In this document: positions 36,378-43,978 of the stretch, one piece after another | How positions within the stretch are numbered: the stretch's first letter is position 1 | Layout: every line of letters starts with the position of its first letter | Origin: Rhodococcus wratislaviensis | Lineage (GTDB): Bacteria; Actinomycetota; Actinomycetes; Mycobacteriales; Mycobacteriaceae | Reading direction: 5' to 3' | DNA: 64,000 nucleotides | NCBI RefSeq assembly: GCF_900455735.1 | Contig: NZ_UAUI01000022.1 | Coordinates: 62,001 to 126,000 of the forward strand | Made by a program: the position numbers and the translations under genes | Notes under the pieces: generated by a model | What the model was told of the DNA's origin: nothing | What the model saw: the letters and a program-made list of their open reading frames with translations, nothing else | The model's database searches: none

Positions 36378-36434
36378 CTGAGAATCACGTTACGATGAGG
36401 TACGCACCGAGCGCAACGGTCGGAGGGCAGCAAA

Positions 36435-37058
36435 GTGAACGACACGAAGGCCCGCATTCTCGGCACCAGCAGCGACCTCTTCCGCCGCAACGGCTACACC
36501 GGGACCGGACTCAAGCAGGTCGCCACGGAGGCGCGCGCCCCGTTCGGGTCGATCTACCACTTCTTCCCCGGCGGCAAGCAGCAGCTCGGCGAGGAGGTCA
36601 TCCGATCGTCGGGCGAGGAGTACGCCCGGCTGGTCTTTTCCATTCTCGACGCGCATCCCGACATCCTCGAGGGGATCGAGGTGGGGTTCCGGCTGGCCGG
36701 CGAGACGCTGGTGGCCACCGATTACGCGGACGCCTGCCCCATCGCCACGGTCGCACTCGAGGTCGCGAGCACCAACGAGGTGCTCCGCATTGCCACGGCG
36801 GACGTGTTCACGAGCTGGATCGACTCGGGGAGCGCCCTCCTGCGCCAGCGCGGATTCGACGAGGCCGATGCGAGGCGCCTGATCCTGGGCTTCGTCACCA
36901 GCCTGGAGGGCGCGTTCGTCCTCGCCCGCGCGCTGCGCAGTACCGAACCGCTCGACGCGGCCGGCGCCACGGTCCTCGCCGCGGCGCGAGCCTGCCTCCC
37001 CCCACGTGAGGGAGAAAGCGCCCCCGGGCACACTTCGCCACTCACGTGCGGTATGTGA
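36435..37058 (+). CDS. TetR-family regulator (YxaF/LmrA-like)
   Basis: A 207-residue repressor. The N-terminal helix-turn-helix is RILGTSSDLFRRNGYTGTGL followed by VATEARAPFGSIYHFFPGGK, the pattern of the LmrA/YxaF subgroup. The C-terminal ligand domain has a CPIATVALEVAS segment typical of this subgroup. GTG 36435 follows GGAGG. The divergent hydrolase gene is its probable target, so an inducible degradation step is likely. Confidence 0.88.
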   Translation: MNDTKARILGTSSDLFRRNGYTGTGLKQVATEARAPFGSIYHFFPGGKQQLGEEVIRSSGEEYARLVFSILDAHPDILEGIEVGFRLAGETLVATDYADACPIATVALEVASTNEVLRIATADVFTSWIDSGSALLRQRGFDEADARRLILGFVTSLEGAFVLARALRSTEPLDAAGATVLAAARACLPPREGESAPGHTSPLTCGM

Positions 37059-37099
37059 CGGGCATCACATTCGTGTTGTGGAAGAAATTCACCCAGCCC

Positions 37100-37135
37100 A
37101 TAGTTGAAGCTACAAGAACTTGAACATTCAACTAT
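37100..37135. promoter_or_regulatory. Inverted repeat upstream of yceI-like gene (MarR-type operator)
   Basis: ATAGTTGAA (37100-37108) is perfectly repeated in inverted form as TTCAACTAT (37127-37135), with a further TTGAA half between them. Such TAGTTGAA/TTCAA palindromes are typical MarR-family sites. No marR gene lies in this window, so the regulator is encoded elsewhere. Confidence 0.5.
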
Positions 37136-37160
37136 TGCGTCGACGATCCGAGGAGTTTTC

Positions 37161-37715
37161 ATGACCACCGCCACCGCCACCCTGCCCAACCTCACCGCCG
37201 GAACCTGGGCCATCGACACCGTCCACTCCACCGTGGGCTTCTCCGTCCGCCACCTCATGGTCAGCAAGGTCCGCGGCACGTTCAACGACTTCACCGGCGC
37301 GATCACCGTCGCCGAGGACGGCACCGCCGCCGTCACCGCCGAAATCCAGGTCGCGTCCATCGACACCAAGAACACCGACCGCGACGCCCACATCAAGTCC
37401 GCCGACTTCTTCGACGCCGAGCAGTACCCGACCGCCACCTTCACCTCCACCGCCGTCCGCGCCAAGGGCGACGACTACGTGGTCGAGGGCGAATTCACCC
37501 TCCACGGCGTCACCCGCCCCGTCGAGCTCGCCCTCGAGTTCAACGGCGTCAACCCCGGCATGGGCAACGGCCCGGTCGCCGGCTTCGAAGCCACCACCGT
37601 CCTCAACCGCAAGGACTTCGGCATCACCATCGACATGCCCCTCGAAGGCGGCGGAGCCGTCGTCGGCGACAAGATCACCATCACCCTCGAGATCGAGGCC
37701 GGCCTCCAGGCCTGA
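37161..37715 (+). CDS. YceI-family lipid-binding protein
   Basis: A 184-residue lipocalin-like YceI protein. WAIDTVHSTVGFSVRHLMVSKV is the diagnostic N-terminal strand pair, DTKNTDRDAHIKSADFFDAE the central signature and FTLHGVTRPVEL the third. Such proteins bind polyisoprenoids or amphiphiles in a beta-barrel. There is no signal peptide, so this copy is probably cytoplasmic, as in many actinobacteria. ATG 37161 follows AGGAG by 6 bases. A palindrome upstream and a strong terminator downstream make it a single-gene unit. Confidence 0.93.
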   Translation: MTTATATLPNLTAGTWAIDTVHSTVGFSVRHLMVSKVRGTFNDFTGAITVAEDGTAAVTAEIQVASIDTKNTDRDAHIKSADFFDAEQYPTATFTSTAVRAKGDDYVVEGEFTLHGVTRPVELALEFNGVNPGMGNGPVAGFEATTVLNRKDFGITIDMPLEGGGAVVGDKITITLEIEAGLQA

Positions 37716-37728
37716 CCCCACCCGCACC

Positions 37729-37764
37729 CCGCGCCCCGTCATCCACCCGGACGACGGGGCGCGG
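37729..37764. terminator. Bidirectional terminator hairpin
   Basis: Arms CCGCGCCCCGTC and GACGGGGCGCGG (12 bp, perfect) around a 12-base loop, between the convergent yceI-like gene and the UPF0104 gene whose stop (37739) it contains. Confidence 0.75.
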
Positions 37765-38755
37765 TCGTGCCGCGGGCATACCGGGCGGCGAACAGCACTG
37801 CCCACCCGATCGCGCCGATCAGCGCGAAACTGATCAGCCGGTACAGCATCACGGCGGCAGTCGCCTCGTCCGTGCCCAGCCCGCCGGCGACGAACGCCAC
37901 GATCAGGGCGCCGTCGACGACGCCGATCCCGCCGGGAATCAAAGGGATGCTCGACGCGGCCATGCCCGCGACGTAGGCCGTCATCGCGAGGCCGATCCCG
38001 ACGTCGGTGACGCCCACCGCGCGGCACGCGGCGACCAGACACAGCAGGTCGCCGATCCAGTTCAACCCCGCGAACACGCCGCCGAGCACCCAGTCACGCG
38101 GGCGGGGCCGGACGAGGGCCAGTTGCTCGACGAGCGCACGGACGCGTTCGACGCCCGACGCCGCGGGTCTCCGGAGAAACGCGTTGGCCCAGCCGAGCAC
38201 CCGCTCCCCCGCAGACACGAGCAGTTCCGGACGGCGCACCAGCTCCCGGATCGCGAAGGCGAGTCCGAGGACTCCCACGATCTCGCCGCCGACGGTGATG
38301 GGATCGGCATGCGCCCGGACGCCGACGGTTGCGCCGAGAATTCCGAGGGCCCCGAGCGCGAGGGAGCTGATGATCCCCGACGCGAGCATCGTCCAGGCGA
38401 CCAGCGGGGTGCTCGCACCCCACGTGCGCAACCTCCGAAACGTGAATCCGGCGGACACCAGATGGCCGGCGGGGAGCGTGACGGACAGCGCGTTGGACGC
38501 GAAAGTCAGTGCGATCGAACGATGGAGTGCCACCCGCAGACCGCCTGCCGCGAGCAATTGCCGCTGCAGTCGCGCGAACGTCGTCATCGACGCGATCTCG
38601 GCGATCACCGCCAGCACGAGCCACCGCCACCGCGGGTGCAGCAACGTGCCCGACGCTCGCGCGATGTACGGACCCAACACCAGAGCCTCGACGACCAGCG
38701 CTCCGGCCGCGGCGATCGCCAATGCCGTCCTGGGTACCGTCCGCCCACGCCACAC
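37739..38755 (-). CDS. Second UPF0104 / LPG-synthase-TM-like membrane protein
   Basis: A 338-residue paralogue of the protein at 30416 with about eight membrane helices. The same family loops are seen: VTLPAGHLVSAGFTFRRLRTW and SSIPLIPGGIGVVDGALIVAF. The N-terminal cytosolic leader is much shorter. GTG 38755 lies one base after the stop of the upstream TetR gene, so the two are co-transcribed. Function is inferred only by family: movement or modification of a lipid-linked molecule. Confidence 0.8.
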   Translation of the reverse strand: MWRGRTVPRTALAIAAAGALVVEALVLGPYIARASGTLLHPRWRWLVLAVIAEIASMTTFARLQRQLLAAGGLRVALHRSIALTFASNALSVTLPAGHLVSAGFTFRRLRTWGASTPLVAWTMLASGIISSLALGALGILGATVGVRAHADPITVGGEIVGVLGLAFAIRELVRRPELLVSAGERVLGWANAFLRRPAASGVERVRALVEQLALVRPRPRDWVLGGVFAGLNWIGDLLCLVAACRAVGVTDVGIGLAMTAYVAGMAASSIPLIPGGIGVVDGALIVAFVAGGLGTDEATAAVMLYRLISFALIGAIGWAVLFAARYARGTTAPRRPGG

Positions 38756-38756
38756 G

Positions 38757-39392
38757 TCAGTGACGTTCGTCGGACGCGACGCCGGTCCGCGACCGGGGAA
38801 GGTCGAGGACCCCGGCCTCGATCTCCGCGAAAGCCGAATCCAGCAACCCCAGGAACCGCTGCGCGTCGTCGCCGGGCCGCCACTGCAGATACGCGGTGCG
38901 CAGTACGGCGAACGCCGTGTTGACGAGCAGCGCACTGCAGAGCGGGTCGACCCGATCTGGTCGGACCCGGGCGTCGACCCACTCCTGGACGAACTGCTGA
39001 AATCGCTCTCCGGCGGCCTTCGTCGACTGCGCGAGGTGGGGGGCGGCGTCCAGAATCCGGCGTTGCACCGTGAGGGTGGCGGCGTTGTGGGCGATGTTCG
39101 CGCGGATGATCTCGCGGACCGACGCCCACATCGGTTCGCCGTCGGGACGCTCGTCCGCCAGCTTCTGCCACCGCTCACGGTCACCAGGTCCGGGGTCGAA
39201 GAGCAGCGCTTCCTTAGAGTCGAAATAGTTGAACAGCGTGCTCTTGGACACGCGTGCCGCTGCCGCGATCTCTTCGACGCTGACGTCGTCGTATCCGCGC
39301 GTGTCCACCAGGTCGAGGGCGCACGCATGCAGCGTCCGCCAGGTCTCGTGCTTCTTCGAGACGCGAAGACCTGATCCGCTGTCCGTCGCCAT
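38757..39392 (-). CDS. TetR-family regulator
   Basis: A 211-residue regulator. RGYDDVSVEEIAAAARVSKS and TLFNYFDSKEALLF form the TetR helix-turn-helix; the C-terminal domain is all-helical. ATG 39392 is preferred (AAGG upstream) over the open extension to 39464. An inverted repeat GGACCG-N16-CGGTCC lies 24-51 bases upstream and may be its own operator. Co-transcribed with the UPF0104 gene, which it may control. Confidence 0.87.
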   Translation of the reverse strand: MATDSGSGLRVSKKHETWRTLHACALDLVDTRGYDDVSVEEIAAAARVSKSTLFNYFDSKEALLFDPGPGDRERWQKLADERPDGEPMWASVREIIRANIAHNAATLTVQRRILDAAPHLAQSTKAAGERFQQFVQEWVDARVRPDRVDPLCSALLVNTAFAVLRTAYLQWRPGDDAQRFLGLLDSAFAEIEAGVLDLPRSRTGVASDERH

Positions 39393-39498
39393 GAATCGAA
39401 CCTTAACCCCAACTTGGACCGAGTACAATTTTCTTCCCGGTCCACTGTTGGCGCGAGTCCACATACTGTCGCGAAGGCGGCCCCTCTAGGCTGACCAT

Positions 39499-39879
39499 GT
39501 GAAGAAGTACTTCCCCGCGCTCGCCCTGGACGTCGTTCTCGTGATCGTGTTCTGCGCGATCGGCCGCCGCAGCCACGACGAAGCCAACGCCCTGACGGGT
39601 CTGGCCACCACGGCGTGGCCGTTCCTGACCGGCCTCGCGGTCGGCTGGCTCGCCACCGTCGCGCTCTACCGCGACAAGTTCGACGGATTCCTCCTCGTCC
39701 CGACGGGCATCGTGGTGTGGCTGTCGACGCTCGTGGTGGGCATGCTGTTGCGCGTGGTCAGCGGCCAGGGAACGGCGTTCAGTTTCGTCATCGTGGCCGG
39801 CACCGTGCTCGCCGTATTCCTCCTCGGTTGGCGTGCCGTCGCCAAGATCGTGACCAAGTCGCGCGCCGCCACCCGATAG
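39499..39879 (+). CDS. DUF3054 membrane protein
   Basis: A 126-residue protein with four membrane helices, matching the DUF3054 family. FCAIGRRSHDE after the first helix and WPFLTGLAVGWL are its typical segments. Function unknown. GTG 39499 is the first start. Divergent from the TetR gene at 39392. Confidence 0.85.
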   Translation: MKKYFPALALDVVLVIVFCAIGRRSHDEANALTGLATTAWPFLTGLAVGWLATVALYRDKFDGFLLVPTGIVVWLSTLVVGMLLRVVSGQGTAFSFVIVAGTVLAVFLLGWRAVAKIVTKSRAATR

Positions 39880-39935
39880 CGGCGAATCCGCCCCGACGGC
39901 ACACGAACTTCCGCTCGAGGTGAGACAGTTTTCCC

Positions 39936-41408
39936 ATGAGTGACACCATCGATCCGGCCCGGGACGAGAAGCGGTCCGATCGCGGCTTCTTCGGCCAGCC
40001 GTTCGCCCTCGCGAACCTGTTCGGCGTCGAGATGTGGGAGCGATTCTCCTTCTACGGGATGCAGGGCATCCTGATCTACTACCTCTACTATTCGGCCGCC
40101 GACGGCGGACTCGGAATCGCAGAATCGTCCGCGACCAGCATCGTCGGCGCCTACGGCGGCACGGTGTACCTGTCCACCATCCTCGGCGCCTGGATCGCCG
40201 ACCGGCTCCTCGGCTCCGAACGAACCCTGTTCTACAGCGCCATCCTCGTCATGCTCGGCCACATCGCCCTGGCCGTGTTCCCGGGCCTGTGGGGTGTGGG
40301 CATCGGCCTGGTCTGCGTCGCGTTCGGTAGCGGTGGGCTCAAGGCCAATGCCACCTCGCTCGTCGGCGATCTCTACGACGCCGACGACGAGCGCCGCGAC
40401 GCCGGATTCTCCATCTTCTACATGGGTATCAACCTCGGTGCCCTCGTCGGCCCGCTCCTGACGGGCTGGGCGCAAGACTCCATCGGCTTCCACGCCGGCT
40501 TCGCGCTCGCCGCAATCGGCATGGCGCTCGGACTGATCCAGTACACGCTCGGCCGCAAGCGCCTCCGGGGCATCGGGGCGGAACCGCCCAATCCCCTCCC
40601 CCGCGCGCAGCGACCCAAGTGGATCGCGATCGGCGCCGCCGCGGTCGTGGTGATTGCGGCCCTGTCCCTGACCGGGGTGATCACCGCAGCCAACATGTCG
40701 GACATCGTGGTCGGCCTCACCATCGTCGCGGCGATCGGCTACTTCGCGGTCATGTTGTCGAGCCGCCGCATCACGGCCGTCGAGCGCAGCCGCGTCTACG
40801 CGTTCATCCCGATGTTCATCGCCAGCGCGGTGTTCTGGTCGTTGTTCCAGCAGCAGTTCACCACCGTCGCGGTGTACTCCGACAAACGACTCGACCGCAA
40901 CCTGTTCGGCTGGGACTTCCCGCCGTCGTGGGTGCAGTCCATCAACCCGGTCTTCATCATCATCTTCGCGGGCGTCTTCGCGGCCGCCTGGACGAAGCTC
41001 GGACCTCGTCAGCCGTCCTCGCCGATCAAGTTCGCGGCGGGCACCGTCATCATGGGTATCGCGTTCCTGGCGTTCATCCCGATGTCGGGTGGCGGTGCGA
41101 ACAGCGCACCGCTGCTGGGTCTGGCCGGCATCCTGCTGCTGTTCACGTTCGCCGAACTGCTGCTGTCCCCGGTCGGACTGTCGCTGTCGACCAAGCTGGC
41201 GCCCGAGGCCTTCCACACCCAGATGGTGGCGTTGTTCTTCCTGTCCGTCGCCCTGGGCACCGCCATGGCGGGCACGCTGGCCGGCTACTACGACGAGAAC
41301 AACGAAGTCCCGTACTTCACCGCGGTCGGGCTGGGTTCGATCGCCGTCGGTGTGCTCCTCGCCGTCGGCTCACCGTGGATCCGGCGTCTGATGAAGGGCG
41401 TGCACTGA
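39936..41408 (+). CDS. POT/PTR family proton-coupled oligopeptide transporter
   Basis: A 490-residue, 12-14 helix transporter that imports di- and tripeptides with protons. GVEMWERFSFYGMQGILIYY contains the ExxER proton/peptide motif in helix 1. The PTR2 signatures GAYGGTVYLSTILGAWIADR and FSIFYMGINLGALVGPLLTG follow. Length is normal. ATG 39936 is the first start; a few bases of purine-rich sequence (CGAGGTGAG) precede it. It ends 3 bases from the convergent TauE/SafE gene. Confidence 0.93.
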   Translation: MSDTIDPARDEKRSDRGFFGQPFALANLFGVEMWERFSFYGMQGILIYYLYYSAADGGLGIAESSATSIVGAYGGTVYLSTILGAWIADRLLGSERTLFYSAILVMLGHIALAVFPGLWGVGIGLVCVAFGSGGLKANATSLVGDLYDADDERRDAGFSIFYMGINLGALVGPLLTGWAQDSIGFHAGFALAAIGMALGLIQYTLGRKRLRGIGAEPPNPLPRAQRPKWIAIGAAAVVVIAALSLTGVITAANMSDIVVGLTIVAAIGYFAVMLSSRRITAVERSRVYAFIPMFIASAVFWSLFQQQFTTVAVYSDKRLDRNLFGWDFPPSWVQSINPVFIIIFAGVFAAAWTKLGPRQPSSPIKFAAGTVIMGIAFLAFIPMSGGGANSAPLLGLAGILLLFTFAELLLSPVGLSLSTKLAPEAFHTQMVALFFLSVALGTAMAGTLAGYYDENNEVPYFTAVGLGSIAVGVLLAVGSPWIRRLMKGVH

Positions 41409-41411
41409 GCG

Positions 41412-42149
41412 TCAGCGCACCCACAACCACACGGCCAACCCGAATCCCGCGATCGCGATGACGACGCGGAGGACGGACGGTGGTATCCGCCTGACGACGG
41501 GCGGGCCGCACCACCCACCGGCCAGGGCGCCGATCGCCATCGCGGCGGCGGCGCCCCAGTGGACGGGACCGAAGACCGCGAACCCGATCGCCGCCACCAG
41601 GTTCGCGACGCCCAGGAGAAAGCTCTTCAGGATGGTCGCGCGCCAGATCTTCTCCGAGGTGAGGATCAAAGCGATCGCCAGGAAGATCACGCCGGCACCC
41701 GCGCCGAAGTAACCGCCGTAGATGGCGACGACGAACAACGACACCGAGTACGCCCGTGGCATGTCCCGCCCGCCCGCCAGCGCGCGGAGTCGGGGTTGCA
41801 GCAGCAATGCCAGGGCCGCGAACGCCACCATGAACGGAACGATCGCCTCGAACGATCCCGCCGGAGCCACCAACAGGATTCCCGCGCCCACCAGGCCGCC
41901 CGCAGCCGAGTACAGCGCCCAGCGCCACAGCTTGGGACCGGTGTCGGCGACCTCCCGCGTCGAGTTGGACAGGGCGCCGACGCCGACCGCCACCATCGCG
42001 ACCGTGTTGGTGACGTTCGCGGTGACCGGCGGCAGACCGACCGCGAGGAGTGCGGGATACGACACGATGGACGCCAGGCCGGTGACGAAGCCGACCAGTC
42101 CCGCGAAGAACCCCGCTACGACGAGAAGACCGATATCAAGCAGCGACAC
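41412..42149 (-). CDS. TauE/SafE family membrane permease
   Basis: A 245-residue protein with about eight helices. GFFAGLVGFVTGLASIVSYP at the start and IYGGYFGAGAGVIFLAIALI in the middle are the two family repeats (GxxxGxxxG-rich). Members export sulfite, sulfonates or other anions. GTG 42149 is the first start. No sulfur genes are nearby, so the substrate is open. Confidence 0.87.
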   Translation of the reverse strand: MSLLDIGLLVVAGFFAGLVGFVTGLASIVSYPALLAVGLPPVTANVTNTVAMVAVGVGALSNSTREVADTGPKLWRWALYSAAGGLVGAGILLVAPAGSFEAIVPFMVAFAALALLLQPRLRALAGGRDMPRAYSVSLFVVAIYGGYFGAGAGVIFLAIALILTSEKIWRATILKSFLLGVANLVAAIGFAVFGPVHWGAAAAMAIGALAGGWCGPPVVRRIPPSVLRVVIAIAGFGLAVWLWVR

Positions 42150-42202
42150 AAGGTAGAAACTTACCCTTGCTCACTTACTCCCTCAGCGCGGACGGCCCGC
42201 CC

Positions 42203-43882
42203 TCAGTTCGCCGGCTTCGCCATCTCACGGAAGAGCATGTCGGTCATCTTCACCGCGCGGTCGCCACCGTCGGCGTCGGCGACGAAGACCGCGAAGGCCA
42301 GGTCGCCGCGTGAGCCGTAGAACCAGCGGTCGTCGCCGCTCGCACCGTTCATGCCCATGAGGTCCGGGTAGCCGTTGAGGAACGACGCCCCGCCCCGCAC
42401 CACGTTGTCGCGCATCATGCCACGGAGCTGGTCGTTGACGTTCGCCGGAAGCGGCTGAGCGGCCACGTCCGTGGTGCCCGGCTGTCCCTGGACGATCATC
42501 GGCGCGGGCGCGCTGCCCCGCGCGATCGACGCGGCCAGCATGGCCATCCCGAACGGTGTCACGGCGGGCAGGTCGCTGTCCTTACGGTTCATCACCTGGT
42601 TCATGCCCGACTGGTCGGCGGTGAAGACGGCGGTCTGATGGTCGAGGCCCGGGATCTTGTAGTTCATGCCGAGCCCGAGCTGATTGCCCGCCTTCTCGAT
42701 GTCCTCGATCGACAGCGAGGACGGGTCGACGCCCTTCTGCAGTCCGGCGGCCTTCTTCACCAGGTCGAGGTTCGATCCGGCGGGGTAGAGCCCCTGGAAC
42801 GCGATCGGCCCCTGCTCCATCGCCTGATTGTTCTGCGCGGCGGCCAGCACGGCGCCGGACGACGGCTGGATCGCGACGATCGTCGCGGGGGTGCCGACGC
42901 TGACCACGGCTTCCTCTGCTGCCAGCTGCAGGCGGGAGTCCATGGTCGCGACGATGTCCGGTCCGGGCGGGCCCTGGAAACCTGCCTGCGGAATGAGCGT
43001 GCCGTCGGGGTCCACGAGGTGGACGGCCCAGCCGGCCGTGGCGTCCCGGTTCGCCTGCCACACCTTGCGCAGCGGATCCAGCAGCGGTGTCGTGATGCGT
43101 CGATCCGCTGTGATGAGCTTCGGCGTCTTGATGGTGACGACGCCGGGGATCGCGAGATCCTCCTCGAGGAACTCCCAGTCCTGGTCGCGCAGCAGCACGG
43201 CGGTGACCTGCTGGCCGGGCTTCTCGGCCATCTCCGCCATCATCGTGTCGGACGTCACGAGGGGCGCCACCGGCTCGAGGACCTCCGCGAGACGCCGGGT
43301 GGTCGCGACAGGATCGGGCATCGTGGCGGGATCGAGGGTGACCGAGTTGATGGTCTGCTCGTTCATGAGCAACGCACCGAACGCGTCGAAGACCCGCGGC
43401 GGAGCGGCGTCCGTCCGGTCGTAGCGGACGATACGCCCGTTGCCCAGGTCGGGCGCGAGGATCGACGGATCCCAGGAGATGCGCCAGCCGACGGACAGGT
43501 TCCGCACACCACCCTGAACCTGGTAGGTCCAATCCTTGCCCTCACCGAAATGCCAAGCGGCACCGACGGTGAAGAAGCCGGAATCCGAGCCGAGATCCAT
43601 GAACTGGGTCAGGTCGAACTTGGCGTCCTCGGGTTTGAGTCCGTCGAACATCTGCTGAATCGCCGTCTCCGCGGCGTTGGGATAAGAGGTCTGCGCTGCC
43701 GCGGCAGCGGCGTCGCCCTCGTTCAGTGCGTTGACGAAGTCGTCGACGACCGACTGAGCGGTCGCCTCCTCTTTCGACAGCACACACGACGCCAGAATCA
43801 CCGCCAGAACGACAGCCGACGTCAGGGCGATCACATATCTGTTGCGGCGGCCAAGCGATCGTCCATTCCCCATGTCCACCAT
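42203..43882 (-). CDS. Catalytically empty penicillin-binding-protein paralogue (MecA_N type lipoprotein)
   Basis: A 559-residue putative lipoprotein: lipobox ILASC at the end of the signal helix, an NTF2-like MecA_N domain, a linker (PBP dimer) domain and a C-terminal transpeptidase-like domain. Aligned with the upstream paralogue (43979-45787), SxxK is replaced by SNLD in YPAGSNLDLVKKAA, a segment of about 45 residues containing SxN is absent, and KTGT is replaced by MNGA. Surrounding sequence such as TPFGMAMLAASIARGS and PMIVQGQPGT is well kept, so the gene is under selection. It probably acts as a scaffold or regulator of the active partner. Start uncertain (43882 or 43915). Confidence 0.85.
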   Translation of the reverse strand: MVDMGNGRSLGRRNRYVIALTSAVVLAVILASCVLSKEEATAQSVVDDFVNALNEGDAAAAAAQTSYPNAAETAIQQMFDGLKPEDAKFDLTQFMDLGSDSGFFTVGAAWHFGEGKDWTYQVQGGVRNLSVGWRISWDPSILAPDLGNGRIVRYDRTDAAPPRVFDAFGALLMNEQTINSVTLDPATMPDPVATTRRLAEVLEPVAPLVTSDTMMAEMAEKPGQQVTAVLLRDQDWEFLEEDLAIPGVVTIKTPKLITADRRITTPLLDPLRKVWQANRDATAGWAVHLVDPDGTLIPQAGFQGPPGPDIVATMDSRLQLAAEEAVVSVGTPATIVAIQPSSGAVLAAAQNNQAMEQGPIAFQGLYPAGSNLDLVKKAAGLQKGVDPSSLSIEDIEKAGNQLGLGMNYKIPGLDHQTAVFTADQSGMNQVMNRKDSDLPAVTPFGMAMLAASIARGSAPAPMIVQGQPGTTDVAAQPLPANVNDQLRGMMRDNVVRGGASFLNGYPDLMGMNGASGDDRWFYGSRGDLAFAVFVADADGGDRAVKMTDMLFREMAKPAN

Positions 43883-43978
43883 CTTGCTTTCAGTCACATG
43901 CGTAACAAGCACCATTTGCCTACGAAGGAGTTACGGTTGAGCCACAACTTATCCCCGAACAGCAACGCGCGAACGGGT

